A program made the position numbers and the translations under genes. From NCBI RefSeq assembly GCF_030848505.1, contig NZ_JAVDDU010000008.1, positions 1 through 64,000 on the forward strand: a stretch of 64,000 nt of DNA. Reading direction: 5' to 3'. The DNA is from Marinimicrobium hydrolyticum. Its GTDB lineage: Bacteria > Pseudomonadota > Gammaproteobacteria > Pseudomonadales > Cellvibrionaceae. The notes under the pieces were generated by a model. The model was given only the letters and a program-made list of their open reading frames with translations, made no database searches and was not told the DNA's origin. Of the stretch, positions 25,638 to 34,696 are shown in pieces (the stretch's first letter is position 1; every line of letters starts with the position of its first letter).

Positions 25638-28600
25638 TTATTGAAAATCCCGCGACCGGGCCACTAGGTCATTCAGCTCCGGGCTCAGGTCGGTCAGGCG
25701 GCCGGCGATTATGTGGATAACATCGCCTTCGCGCTCCAGTATGCCGTGTACTTTCAGGATTGTGGCTCGCAGGTAGGAGCGTTGCTGGGCGCGGGCTGTG
25801 GCCAGCCAGACGACGATGTTGCTGTTGCCGGTGTGATCTTCCAGAGTGATAAAGGTTACGCCCGCCGCCGTGCCGGGGCTTTGTCGACCAGTGACCACGC
25901 CCGCGACGGCCACCAGGGATTTATGCCGCAGGTTTTTTAACTCGGCCGCGTGGGTGTAACGGCCCAGGGCGCCGGTTTCTTCCAGCAGCTCTATGGGGTG
26001 GCGGTTGAGGGTGAGACCCACTGAGGCGTAGTCCTCCACCAGGTTGTTGGCTTCGCTGGGGGATTTGATAAACGGCGCGGGGCCTTCCGCTACAAAATCC
26101 AAGCTCGCTTGGGCGAATAGCGGCAACTCAGCTTCGCTGTCCATCAGTTGCCAGCGGGTGTGGTATCGATCCTCGCCCAGGGTGTGAAACGCATCGGCGC
26201 TGGCCAGGGCTTCAAGGTCACTTTTTCTTAAGCCGAGGCGTTTGACATCACTGGCTTGGCAAAATTGTTGGCCCGACCTATTCGGCCGCGCGGCCAGCAA
26301 TTTGTCTGCGCCTTCGGCGGATAAACCTTTTACCAATCGAAAGCCCATGCGCAGCGCGAAGCCGTTGTGTTCCGGCTCCAGGGTATGATCCCAGTGCGAG
26401 TGGTTGATGCACACGGGCCTTACTTCCACCTGATGCCGGCGCGCGTCCTGAATCAATTGCGATGGCGAGTAGAAACCCATGGGCAGGCTGTTGAGCAGCG
26501 CCGTGTAATAGACAACCGGATAGTGGCACTTTAACCAAGCCGAGGCGTAGGCCAGCAAGGCGAAGCTGGCGGAGTGTGATTCGGGAAAACCGTATTCGCC
26601 AAAGCCACAAATTTGATCGTAAATCCGTTGCGCGTACTCGGTGCTGTAGCCTCGGGTTTCCATGCCGTGAATCAGCTTGTGGCGAAACTTGCCCAGCTCT
26701 CCGGTTTTTTTCCAGGCGGCCATGGCGCGGCGCAGTTGGTCGGCTTCGCCGCCACTGAAACCTGCCGCCACCATGGCTAGCTGAATGACTTGTTCCTGAA
26801 AAATCGGCACGCCCAAGGTTCGGCTTAACACACTTTTGACGGCTTCCGAGGGATACTCCACCGCCTCCTCGCCGTTGCGGCGTTTTAGGTAGGGGTGCAC
26901 CATGCCGCCTTGAATGGGGCCGGGACGGACGATGGCAATTTGAATCACCAGGTCGTAGTAACAGGCGGGTTTTAAGCGCGGCAACATGGACATTTGCGCG
27001 CGCGATTCGATTTGAAACAAACCCACCGTGTCGGCGCGCTGAATCATTCGGTACACATCCACATCATCCATGGCGGAGGTGACGCCGGCCAGGGTGTATT
27101 CCTTGCCGTAGTGGCTGCGCAGTAAGTCAAAGCTTTTGCGTATGGCGGTCAGCATGCCCAGGGCGAGTACATCCACCTTCAAAAGGCCCAGGCTTTCAAT
27201 GTCGTCTTTATCCCACTGAATGACGGTGCGATCGGCCATGCTGGCGTTTTCCACCGGCACCAGTTCATACAGGGGGCCGGAAGAAATCACAAAACCGCCC
27301 ACGTGCTGGGACAGGTGACGGGGGAAGCCCCGAATGTCGTTTACGAGATTGATAAACTGCAGGCCCGTAGCGGAGTGGGGATCAAAGCCCAGTTCTTGTA
27401 TTTGCGACTCCCAGGAGGTATCCCGATCGCGGCGGTTGATGTTGCGAATAAAAAAATCCAGTTGCGATTCATTAATACCCAGAGCTTTGCCCACATCCCG
27501 CAAGGCGCTCTTAAAGCGATAACAAATGACCGTAGCGGCGATGGCCGCGCGCTCGCGTCCGTATTTTTCATAAATGTACTGAATCACTTCTTCCCGGCGC
27601 TGATGCTCAAAGTCCACATCGATATCCGGCGGTTCGTCCCGCTCTTTGGACAGGAAGCGTTCAAACAATACATTGATATGACGCGGGTCCACGGCGGTAA
27701 TTTCCAGGCAGTAACACACCACCGAGTTGGCCGCCGAACCGCGGCCCTGATACAAAATGTTGTTGCGCTGGGCGAATTGCACCAGATCGTGAATGGTGAG
27801 AAAAAAGTGCGCGTAGCCCAGCTCTTCAATCAGCGTTAGTTCTTTTTCAATGGTTGCCATCACCGTGGGGCTGATACCTTCGGGAAAACGCTTTTCAATG
27901 CCTTGAGCCACCAGTTGGCGTAAATAGCTGAAGGGCGTTTCCTCCTCGGGCACCAGTTCGGCCGGGTATTCGTAGCGCAGCTCAGCCAAATTAAAATGGC
28001 ATTGATCGGCGATGCCTAGTGTTTCAGCTAGCCATTCCGGTTTGAACAGTTTGTGCAGTTTGCTCAGTGAACGCAGGCTATTTTCCGCATTGGGGAGCAA
28101 CTGCCGGCCCGCCTGGGCGACACTGGTGCCCAAACGTGTGGCGGTTAAAACCTGTTGCAGGGGAAGGCGCTCGGCGCAGTGCATGAGTACGCCGCCGCAG
28201 GCGGTAATGGGGATTCTGTGTTGTTGGCTCAGCTTTTCACAATAGGCCAGGTGCCGGTGCTCGTTGTTGCGCAGCAGGCGCCGGCAACCCATCCACACGC
28301 GGGTTTTGTGGTATTGAATTAAGCGCTTGGCCCAGTAGTCGTCCGCGTCTTGTTGCCCGGTGGGCAGCCAGATCAATAAACAGTGACGCAGGGAATTAAT
28401 GTCCCACTCCGCCAATTGGTAGGTGCCTTTTTCACTGCGCCGGCGGGCATTGGTGATCACCCGGCACAGTTCGGCATAGGCCTGACGGTTGGGGCACAGC
28501 AGCACCACTTCCAATTGATCATCCAACCGAAACAAACTGCCGACGATCAGTTTTATGGGCAGTTGCTCCTGCTTAATAGTGGTGTAAGCTCTGACCACGC

Positions 28601-28736
28601 CGGCCACGGAACACTCGTCGGTGATGGCCAGCGCCTCATAGCCCAGCACGCTGGCCTGGCTCACCAACTCCTGCGGGTGGGAGGCACCCTCCAGAAAAGA
28701 AAAATTACTTTGGCAAAACAGTTCAGCGTAATTCAT
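25638..28736 (-). CDS. dnaE2: Error-prone DNA polymerase DnaE2 (ImuC)
   Basis: 1032 residues, the usual length for DnaE2. N-terminal PHP domain (AELFCQSNFSFLEGASHPQE), then the C-family polymerase core: FFLTIHDLVQFAQRNNILYQGRGSA, the metal-binding DEPPDIDVDFEHQRREEV, and PRHLSQHVGGFVISSGPL. A helix-hairpin-helix region and an OB domain (VVAGVVTGRQSPGTAAGV) close the protein. It makes damage-induced mutations with ImuA and ImuB, encoded just upstream; 9 bp separate it from imuB, so all three form one LexA-controlled operon. Confidence 0.95.
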   Translation of the reverse strand: MNYAELFCQSNFSFLEGASHPQELVSQASVLGYEALAITDECSVAGVVRAYTTIKQEQLPIKLIVGSLFRLDDQLEVVLLCPNRQAYAELCRVITNARRRSEKGTYQLAEWDINSLRHCLLIWLPTGQQDADDYWAKRLIQYHKTRVWMGCRRLLRNNEHRHLAYCEKLSQQHRIPITACGGVLMHCAERLPLQQVLTATRLGTSVAQAGRQLLPNAENSLRSLSKLHKLFKPEWLAETLGIADQCHFNLAELRYEYPAELVPEEETPFSYLRQLVAQGIEKRFPEGISPTVMATIEKELTLIEELGYAHFFLTIHDLVQFAQRNNILYQGRGSAANSVVCYCLEITAVDPRHINVLFERFLSKERDEPPDIDVDFEHQRREEVIQYIYEKYGRERAAIAATVICYRFKSALRDVGKALGINESQLDFFIRNINRRDRDTSWESQIQELGFDPHSATGLQFINLVNDIRGFPRHLSQHVGGFVISSGPLYELVPVENASMADRTVIQWDKDDIESLGLLKVDVLALGMLTAIRKSFDLLRSHYGKEYTLAGVTSAMDDVDVYRMIQRADTVGLFQIESRAQMSMLPRLKPACYYDLVIQIAIVRPGPIQGGMVHPYLKRRNGEEAVEYPSEAVKSVLSRTLGVPIFQEQVIQLAMVAAGFSGGEADQLRRAMAAWKKTGELGKFRHKLIHGMETRGYSTEYAQRIYDQICGFGEYGFPESHSASFALLAYASAWLKCHYPVVYYTALLNSLPMGFYSPSQLIQDARRHQVEVRPVCINHSHWDHTLEPEHNGFALRMGFRLVKGLSAEGADKLLAARPNRSGQQFCQASDVKRLGLRKSDLEALASADAFHTLGEDRYHTRWQLMDSEAELPLFAQASLDFVAEGPAPFIKSPSEANNLVEDYASVGLTLNRHPIELLEETGALGRYTHAAELKNLRHKSLVAVAGVVTGRQSPGTAAGVTFITLEDHTGNSNIVVWLATARAQQRSYLRATILKVHGILEREGDVIHIIAGRLTDLSPELNDLVARSRDFQ

Positions 28737-28745
28737 GGGCGCGTC

Positions 28746-30164
28746 TCAACTGAAATAGCCGTGCAAAAACCACTGGGGCGTTTCGCCCTTGACCGCGGGT
28801 TTACGAAACAGCCAATACCACTGGCCAGCCTTGTTGTGAGCGATGTAGTAATCCCGCACCTGCGCGGAGTGATCCCACCAGCCGGTGGTAATGCGTTCGG
28901 GGCCGTGAATAATGGCCACCGGTTCGGTCAACACTTGAGGTTCCGGCAGCAGCAGGTTGGGGCGCAACAGTGGCGCTGTGTTGTTTGGATTTTTGGATGG
29001 CGTTAGGGCAGGGCAGTGACTACTGGCCCGCTCGGGGCGAAAATCGTCCTGACGGGTTAAACCCGTTACGCGATCCTGCCCCAGCCGCGCTTGTAACAGT
29101 GATACCAGTTGATAATCCGTGCACTTGCCCTGGCGGCCGGCGAACAGATCGGTGCTTTGCGCTTCTTTGTGTTGGAATTTGTTCACACGCAACGTCAGAG
29201 CGTATACCGGTGCGGCCAGTTGGCATTTTTCCAACGTCAGTTGGGCGAGCTCCAACCATTTTTCCGCCTGGTATTCGCCCTGGGCGGAACCGACGGTGAC
29301 TTCCAGTGGCTGACCGTTGCGTTGGTGAAAACGTAACTGAATTCGGGTGCAGAGTTGATCACGCCGACGCAGAAAATCTTCCAGTAAAACCAGTTGTCGT
29401 TTCAGTGGGTGGTGCAGCACCGAGGTGTTTTCAATTTCGTAGAGCAATTCCAGGTAGTGCTGAAAATCCTCCGGCGGGTGATGAAATTCCAAAGACATGC
29501 CCAGTTCACCGCTCAGCCGGCCCACATACTGAACCACATCCAAGGTAAAACGCCTGGACAGTTCTTTGAGGGGAATATTGAGCAGGTCCGCCACGTGGGT
29601 AATGCCCAGACGGTTGAGCTTTTCGATTTGTACGGCGGACAAATCCGTTTGCCCGATGGTGCAGGCTGAGTACTGTTGCTTCAGCTTTTGGGCGTCGTCA
29701 CTGATGTGCCGACCACCGGCTCTGGCCAGAAGCCGGGCGGCAACAGGCGTGTAACCCGTGGCGTAGTGGTAGCGGTAGGGAAGCGCCTCCAGCAAGGTTT
29801 GAATGCTTTGCCAGTAGGGCATTAGCCCCCGGTAGAGCTTCAACATGGGGCTGACTTTCAGCAGCAGGCCGGAGGGCGGGTAGAGCGCAATGTCCGCGCT
29901 CAGCTCGTAGAGCCAGCGGGCAATTTCCTGCAGTTTGCCGGTTTCCAGGGCCTCTTTATAAGGCACCAATTGCAAATCCCGACACAGGGTGGCTGCGGTG
30001 GCCAGGCCCATGCCAATTTCCACACCCTGTTCGGCGGCTTGGGCGTTAATTTGCACCAGGGCGTTGCTCTGGCTGTCGATCACCGCCAGAGGGCGCGCCT
30101 CCTGCTCTTGCAGCAGGCTGTCCAGCTGCAGGGCGGGAAAGTGCAAGTACAACCACAGGTCCAT
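28746..30164 (-). CDS. imuB: ImuB, inactive Y-family polymerase homologue
   Basis: 472 residues of the DinB/ImuB type. The N-terminus (WLYLHFPALQLDSLLQ) aligns with the Y-family palm, but the metal-binding acidic residues typical of active polymerases appear absent, as is known for ImuB. Thumb/HhH part: LNRLGITHVADLLNIPLKEL. The C-terminus should contact the beta clamp and ImuA. It acts as the hub of the mutasome. It lies 3 bp after imuA and 9 bp before dnaE2, all on the minus strand. Confidence 0.9.
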   Translation of the reverse strand: MDLWLYLHFPALQLDSLLQEQEARPLAVIDSQSNALVQINAQAAEQGVEIGMGLATAATLCRDLQLVPYKEALETGKLQEIARWLYELSADIALYPPSGLLLKVSPMLKLYRGLMPYWQSIQTLLEALPYRYHYATGYTPVAARLLARAGGRHISDDAQKLKQQYSACTIGQTDLSAVQIEKLNRLGITHVADLLNIPLKELSRRFTLDVVQYVGRLSGELGMSLEFHHPPEDFQHYLELLYEIENTSVLHHPLKRQLVLLEDFLRRRDQLCTRIQLRFHQRNGQPLEVTVGSAQGEYQAEKWLELAQLTLEKCQLAAPVYALTLRVNKFQHKEAQSTDLFAGRQGKCTDYQLVSLLQARLGQDRVTGLTRQDDFRPERASSHCPALTPSKNPNNTAPLLRPNLLLPEPQVLTEPVAIIHGPERITTGWWDHSAQVRDYYIAHNKAGQWYWLFRKPAVKGETPQWFLHGYFS

Positions 30165-30167
30165 GAC

Positions 30168-30875
30168 TCAAACCGCCTGCACCCCGGTAAGGGGCAAGGG
30201 GCGTCGGGGCGCTGGCGCCAGGGTGAGTTCGGGCCATTGGCTTTGCAGGTCCAGAATAAAGTCGGCCACGGGCCAACCGCCCCGGCGTTTGGGAACACCG
30301 ACCACCAGCCCTCGGGCGTGGGCGGTCAATTGCAGGCACAGGCTGGCGGGCAGGGCGGTGGCCTCGCTGTGGCGCAACAGCAACAGTTGCGCTTGCCCCT
30401 CCTGGGCGGCCAGTTGCAGGCGCCGGGCTTGGTGAAGCGTCATGGAATCCTGCCACAGAACCACGGCGTGACAGGCGCCGCTTTTCAGGCTTTGTTCTGC
30501 CGCCCATAGGGCTTCAGCCGCTACGCTCGGGCGTACTATTAACACCCGAGTCAGATCCAGGCCGGCCCCGGCCAAGCCTTCGGCGTGCAGCTCCAGCGGC
30601 GGGGCGATAAACACACACAGGCGGTGTCTGGTTTCGGGGGATTTGGTGCCGGCCAGGGAGGCCATAAACAGGCGCAGTTCCCCAATTCCCCGTGGGCTGC
30701 GTACATCGATGACGCCCTGAGCGGGAAACCCGCCGCCCAGCTTGTCATCTAATTGGGGTAGGCCGGTGGAGCGGGTTTCCTGATTCAACCCGGCACCGCC
30801 GCGCCACACCAAGCGGCGGCGCGTCAGAGCTTGAAGCATGGGATTGGTGGCCTCTGGGCCCGCTACACTGTTCAT
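30168..30875 (-). CDS. imuA: ImuA (SulA/RecA-like) mutasome protein
   Basis: 235 residues if it starts at ATG 30875. The family core begins LTRRRLVWRGG and continues LPQLDDKLGGGFPAQGVIDV, a RecA-like fold with a degenerate nucleotide loop, then LCVFIAPPLELHAEGLAG and LLRHSEATALPASLCLQL. The first ATG overlaps a LexA box and has no ribosome site. A second in-frame ATG at 30839 has AGAGG 11 bases before it and sits where most ImuA proteins begin. Either start is possible. It heads the imuA-imuB-dnaE2 operon. Confidence 0.88.
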   Translation of the reverse strand: MNSVAGPEATNPMLQALTRRRLVWRGGAGLNQETRSTGLPQLDDKLGGGFPAQGVIDVRSPRGIGELRLFMASLAGTKSPETRHRLCVFIAPPLELHAEGLAGAGLDLTRVLIVRPSVAAEALWAAEQSLKSGACHAVVLWQDSMTLHQARRLQLAAQEGQAQLLLLRHSEATALPASLCLQLTAHARGLVVGVPKRRGGWPVADFILDLQSQWPELTLAPAPRRPLPLTGVQAV

Positions 30876-30883
30876 GCGTACAG
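30868..30883 (-). promoter_or_regulatory. LexA (SOS) box over the imuA start
   Basis: CTGT, eight bases, ACAG is a perfect gammaproteobacterial LexA half-site pair. On the minus strand the first ATG of imuA (30875-30873) lies inside it. A -10-like TATACT abuts it (30884-30889) with TTGCGC about 16 bases further upstream, so bound LexA would cover promoter and start. DNA damage should relieve repression. Confidence 0.85.
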
Positions 30884-30889
30884 TATAGC

Positions 30890-31236
30890 GCTAATATAAG
30901 GCCGCGCAAGAGAAGAATCGGCGCAAGAGAAGAATCGAGAGTTCCGGCAGCTGGCGGTGGTCTACGCCGCCACTGGCTCGGCAATCCCCGGCATGCACGG
31001 CAGCACCAGGGCAACCGGGGCGGTAACTGAGATAAGAGAAGGCGGTAACTCGGTTTCGAGGTTATTCCTTGGCTGACGTCGCCCGGCTATGTCTATAACC
31101 TGCCAGCAAGGCTTGTGCAGCAAGGGATACCCTTTAGGGTGTAAGCTTATACCGATCAGCCACACCTTTGATGGCGCGAGTATTTCATTGCGGTGCTTAA
31201 CCGAGATCTTCATAAAGAGTAAAAGGATAGCGAATT
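30890..31236. repeat. Divergent intergenic region with a 17-bp tandem repeat
   Basis: Lies between imuA (minus) and arsS (plus). A 17-bp unit, GCGCAAGAGAAGAATCG, occurs twice in perfect tandem at 30904-30920 and 30921-30937, upstream of the imuA promoter. Nearer arsS, ACCCTTTAGGGT (31130-31141) is a 12-bp palindrome about 95 bases before the arsS start and could be an operator. No gene is recognisable in the rest. Confidence 0.4.
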
Positions 31237-32193
31237 ATGCATGCCACCTTACCTTTACTGGAAGCGACCGACTTTCCGGTGATCCATCGCAGCCGGCTGG
31301 AAACCCTGCAGGTCAACCTGGGTTACCTGTGTAACCAGACCTGTGTGCACTGCCACGTAAACGCCGGGCCCACCCGTAAAGAGATGATGACCGACGACAA
31401 CGTGGCAACGGTTATGGAGGTGCTCAAGGCCCAGGGCATTCAGACGCTGGACCTGACCGGTGGCGCGCCGGAAATGCACTGGCGCTTTCGCGACCTGGTG
31501 CGCGAAGCCCGGAAGCAGGGCGTGCATGTGATTGACCGCTGCAACTTGACCATTCTGGAAGAGCCGGGCTACGAAACTGTGGCCGAATTTCTGGCTGAAC
31601 AGCAAGTGGAAGTCATCGCCTCCATGCCCTGTTATTCCCCAGCCAATGTGGACAAGCAGCGGGGCAAAGGCGTGTTTGACAAAAGCATTGCCGCCCTACA
31701 GAAGCTCAATGCCCTGGGCTACGGCAAACCCGACAGCGGCCTAAGCCTAAATCTGGTGTACAACCCTCTCGGCCCCAGCCTGCCGCCCAATCAACAACAG
31801 CTTGAAGCGGACTACAAACGCGAGCTGAAAAAACATTTCGGAATCGAATTCGGCCAGCTGTTTACTCTGGCCAACATGCCCATCCAGCGTTTTGGCAGCA
31901 TGCTGATTTCCAAAGGACAGTTTGCCGACTATATGCAGGTGCTCAAAGACGCCTACGTGCCCGCCAACCTGGACAACGTCATGTGTCGTACCATGGTCAG
32001 CGTCGATTGGCAGGGCAACCTGCACGACTGCGATTTTAATCAGATGCTGCAATTGCCGCTGATCGGCTCTGACGCCCAACATCTAAAAGACCTGCTGAGC
32101 CAGAACTTGGAAGGGCGGGAAATTTATATTGCTGACCATTGTTACGGCTGTACCGCCGGGCAGGGCAGCAGTTGCGGCGGCGCGCTCAGTTAA
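31237..32193 (+). CDS. arsS: ArsS-type radical SAM protein (arsenosugar biosynthesis family)
   Basis: 318 residues. The radical SAM cluster motif is CNQTCVHC (Cys32, Cys36, Cys39) in an LGYLCNQTCVHCHVNAGP block, followed by LDLTGGAPEMHW. The C-terminal DUF3641 region has more Cys: DCDFNQML and a YGCTAGQGSSCGGA tail. The family adds the deoxyadenosyl group during arsenosugar formation from methylated arsenic. No arsM methyltransferase is visible nearby, so the exact substrate is uncertain. AAAGGAT precedes ATG 31237. The flavoprotein gene starts 9 bp downstream, making one operon. Confidence 0.85.
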   Translation: MHATLPLLEATDFPVIHRSRLETLQVNLGYLCNQTCVHCHVNAGPTRKEMMTDDNVATVMEVLKAQGIQTLDLTGGAPEMHWRFRDLVREARKQGVHVIDRCNLTILEEPGYETVAEFLAEQQVEVIASMPCYSPANVDKQRGKGVFDKSIAALQKLNALGYGKPDSGLSLNLVYNPLGPSLPPNQQQLEADYKRELKKHFGIEFGQLFTLANMPIQRFGSMLISKGQFADYMQVLKDAYVPANLDNVMCRTMVSVDWQGNLHDCDFNQMLQLPLIGSDAQHLKDLLSQNLEGREIYIADHCYGCTAGQGSSCGGALS

Positions 32194-32202
32194 AGGAAAA
32201 AC

Positions 32203-34350
32203 ATGAAACGATTATTGGTAGTCGGCGTGATTATCGCGCTGATTGCGGCCTACTTTGGCTTCGATCTGCAGCAGTACCTCACCCTGGAAGAATTCCGAGC
32301 CCGGCAGAGCCAGTTTGCCGAGTTGCTGGCGGCGTACCCGATATTGGTGCCAGCGCTGTTCTTTGTGTTTTATGTGGCGGTGACCGGCCTGAGTCTGCCC
32401 GGCGCCACGGTCATGACCATCGCCGCCGGCGCACTGTTCGGCTTGTGGCAGGGTCTTTTGCTAGCCTCTTTTGCGTCGTCCATTGGCGCGACCCTGGCGT
32501 TTCTGGTCTCCCGTTTTTTATTGCGTGACTTTGTGCAAGGCCGCTTTGGCGATCGCCTCAAGGCGGTCAACCGTGGCGTGGACAAAGACGGCGCCTTTTA
32601 CCTGTTTACTCTGCGCTTGGTGCCGCTGTTTCCCTTCTTTGTGATCAACCTGGCCATGGGTTTGACCCGGTTAAAAACCTGGACCTTTTACTGGGTCAGC
32701 CAGGTAGGCATGCTCGCCGGGACCTTTGTGTACGTCAATGCCGGCACCCAATTGGCACAGATTGAGCGAGTTGGTGATGTGTTCTCTTTGCAACTGCTCG
32801 GCTCCTTTGTGCTTATTGGTATTTTCCCCTGGATCGCCAAGGCGATTGTGGGGCTGGTGCGCCGTGGCCGCGTCTACCGCCAATGGCAAAAGCCTCGCCA
32901 CTTTGATCGCAATATGGTGGTGATTGGCGCCGGTGCCGGGGGCCTGGTGTCGGCTTATATTGCGGCGGCGGTTAAAGCCAAAGTCACACTGGTGGAAGCC
33001 AATAAAATGGGTGGCGACTGCCTCAACTACGGCTGCATGCCCAGCAAGGCCCTGATCAAAAGCGCCAAGGTGGCGCACCAAATGCAAAACGCCGAGCAGT
33101 ACGGTCTGGCCTCCGCCCAACCGCAGTTTAGTTTTCGCTCGGTGATGGAGCGCATCCAACAAGTGATTAAAAAAGTGGAGCCCCACGATAGCGTGGAGCG
33201 CTACACCAGCCTGGGCGTCGATGTGCTGCAGGGTTACGCCAAGATCATCGACCCCTGGACCGTGGAGGTGGCGCTGAATGACGGCGGCACCCAGCGTCTG
33301 ATCACCCGCAGCATCGTGATTGCCGCCGGTGCGAGTCCCTTTGTGCCACCACTACCCGGGCTGGACGAAACCGGCTATGTCACCAGCGATACCCTATGGG
33401 AACAATTCGCCGAGCGGGACGAACCGCCCAAGCGGTTGGTGGTGCTCGGAGGAGGCCCCATCGGCTGCGAGCTTGCGCAGAGTTTTGCGCGCTTGGGCTC
33501 GCAGGTGACTCAGGTGGAAATGGGCGGGCGCATCATGGCGCGCGAAGAGCCGGAAGTGTCTGCTCTGGTAGCCGAATCACTCAGTGCCGATGGCGTGAAT
33601 GTTTTGACCGGCCACAAGGCCCTGTGCTGTGAACTGCATGAGGGGGAAAAATCCCTGGTGGTCGAACAGGACGGCGAAGAAAAGCGTTTGGTGTTTGATG
33701 AGCTACTGGTAGCGGTGGGGCGGCAGGCGCGGCTGAGCGGATACGGGCTGGAAGAACTGGGGGTTCGTACCGACAAGACGGTGGAAACCAACGAGTACCT
33801 GGAAACCCTCTACCCGAATATTTACGCCGCCGGCGATGTGGCCGGACCCTACCAATTCACCCACACGGCGGCGCATATGGCCTGGTACGCGTCGGTGAAT
33901 GCGCTCTTTGGGCAGTTCAAACGCTTCAAGGTGGATTACTCGGTGATTCCCTGGACCACCTTTGTTGATCCGGAAGTGGCACGGGTGGGCCTCAATGAAC
34001 TGGAAGCCCAGGAGCAGGGCATCCAGTACGAAGTGGCCCGCTACGACCTGAATGACCTGGACCGCGCTATTGCTGAAAGCAGCACCACCGGTTTTGTCAA
34101 AGTGCTGACCGTGCCGGGCAAGGACAAGATTCTGGGCGCGACCATTGTGGGCGCCCATGCCGGCGATCTGCTGGCGGAGTTTGTGCTGGCCATGCGTCAC
34201 GGGCTGGGACTCAACAAAATCCTGGGCACCATCCACACTTATCCCACCTGGGCAGAAGCCAACAAGTTCACCGCCGGGGAGTGGAAAAAAGCCCACAAGC
34301 CCGAGGGCTTGTTGCGTTGGCTGGAGCGCTACCACCGCTGGCGTCGGTAA
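32203..34350 (+). CDS. TVP38/DedA-like membrane domain fused to mercuric-reductase-like flavoprotein
   Basis: 715 residues in two parts. Residues 1-222 form a TVP38/TMEM64 (SNARE-associated, DedA-like) domain with five or six membrane helices (FYVAVTGLSLPGATVMTIAA, RLVPLFPFFVINLAMGLT). From about 235 a class I pyridine nucleotide-disulfide oxidoreductase follows: FAD loop GAGAGG (242-247), redox pair Cys273/Cys278 in GDCLNYGCMPSK, a GGGPIGCELAQSFARLG NAD(P) loop, AAGDVAGPYQFTH, and the dimer domain with GAHAGDLLAEF and HTYPTWAE. The C-terminal Cys pair used by true MerA for mercury is absent. Fused or adjacent versions recur beside arsS, so a role in arsenic or thiol redox chemistry at the membrane is likely but unproven. 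Confidence 0.85.
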   Translation: MKRLLVVGVIIALIAAYFGFDLQQYLTLEEFRARQSQFAELLAAYPILVPALFFVFYVAVTGLSLPGATVMTIAAGALFGLWQGLLLASFASSIGATLAFLVSRFLLRDFVQGRFGDRLKAVNRGVDKDGAFYLFTLRLVPLFPFFVINLAMGLTRLKTWTFYWVSQVGMLAGTFVYVNAGTQLAQIERVGDVFSLQLLGSFVLIGIFPWIAKAIVGLVRRGRVYRQWQKPRHFDRNMVVIGAGAGGLVSAYIAAAVKAKVTLVEANKMGGDCLNYGCMPSKALIKSAKVAHQMQNAEQYGLASAQPQFSFRSVMERIQQVIKKVEPHDSVERYTSLGVDVLQGYAKIIDPWTVEVALNDGGTQRLITRSIVIAAGASPFVPPLPGLDETGYVTSDTLWEQFAERDEPPKRLVVLGGGPIGCELAQSFARLGSQVTQVEMGGRIMAREEPEVSALVAESLSADGVNVLTGHKALCCELHEGEKSLVVEQDGEEKRLVFDELLVAVGRQARLSGYGLEELGVRTDKTVETNEYLETLYPNIYAAGDVAGPYQFTHTAAHMAWYASVNALFGQFKRFKVDYSVIPWTTFVDPEVARVGLNELEAQEQGIQYEVARYDLNDLDRAIAESSTTGFVKVLTVPGKDKILGATIVGAHAGDLLAEFVLAMRHGLGLNKILGTIHTYPTWAEANKFTAGEWKKAHKPEGLLRWLERYHRWRR

Positions 34351-34696
34351 CGGTCAAGGAAGTCTCGAGCGTACCGCAAGAGCCTTACTGCTTTACCAGC
34401 GCCGCTGGCGCTGCCAACCGTTGTTGAATTTGCCGACTACGAAACCCATCCCATGGGGCAGGGCGCCCGCCGCGCTTTTCCCCGCCGCACCTCGCCGAAC
34501 GCCAAAATGCGCTATTAAATGTAATAAGTTGTAAGTTTTCTATACGCTGTAAAGATGCTGGGGTAAACTCGGCGCCACATTTAATTCGACACGTTCGACT
34601 TCTGGTAGTACTGCCCCTCGCCGCAGTTTAGACCCTGCCCGTCGCTGATGTTCTGCGTGCTCGCGCTCTGTATTTTTATTATTAGGGAGAAAGACA
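34351..34696 (+). other. Intergenic region before the RND operon
   Basis: Directly after the flavoprotein stop the same frame reopens for 55 codons without an ATG, ending in a basic protein-like tail (ETHPMGQGARRAFPRR) at TAA near 34518. It may be a degraded gene end or read-through noise. Further right, TTCGAC occurs twice around ACG (34588-34602). An AT-rich patch near 34520-34550 probably holds the RND promoter. No rho-independent terminator was seen. Confidence 0.3.

Noticed and set aside
26278-30507. Many long frames antisense to dnaE2, imuB and imuA.
   Set aside because: High-GC shadow frames with no start signals; the sense genes are certain.
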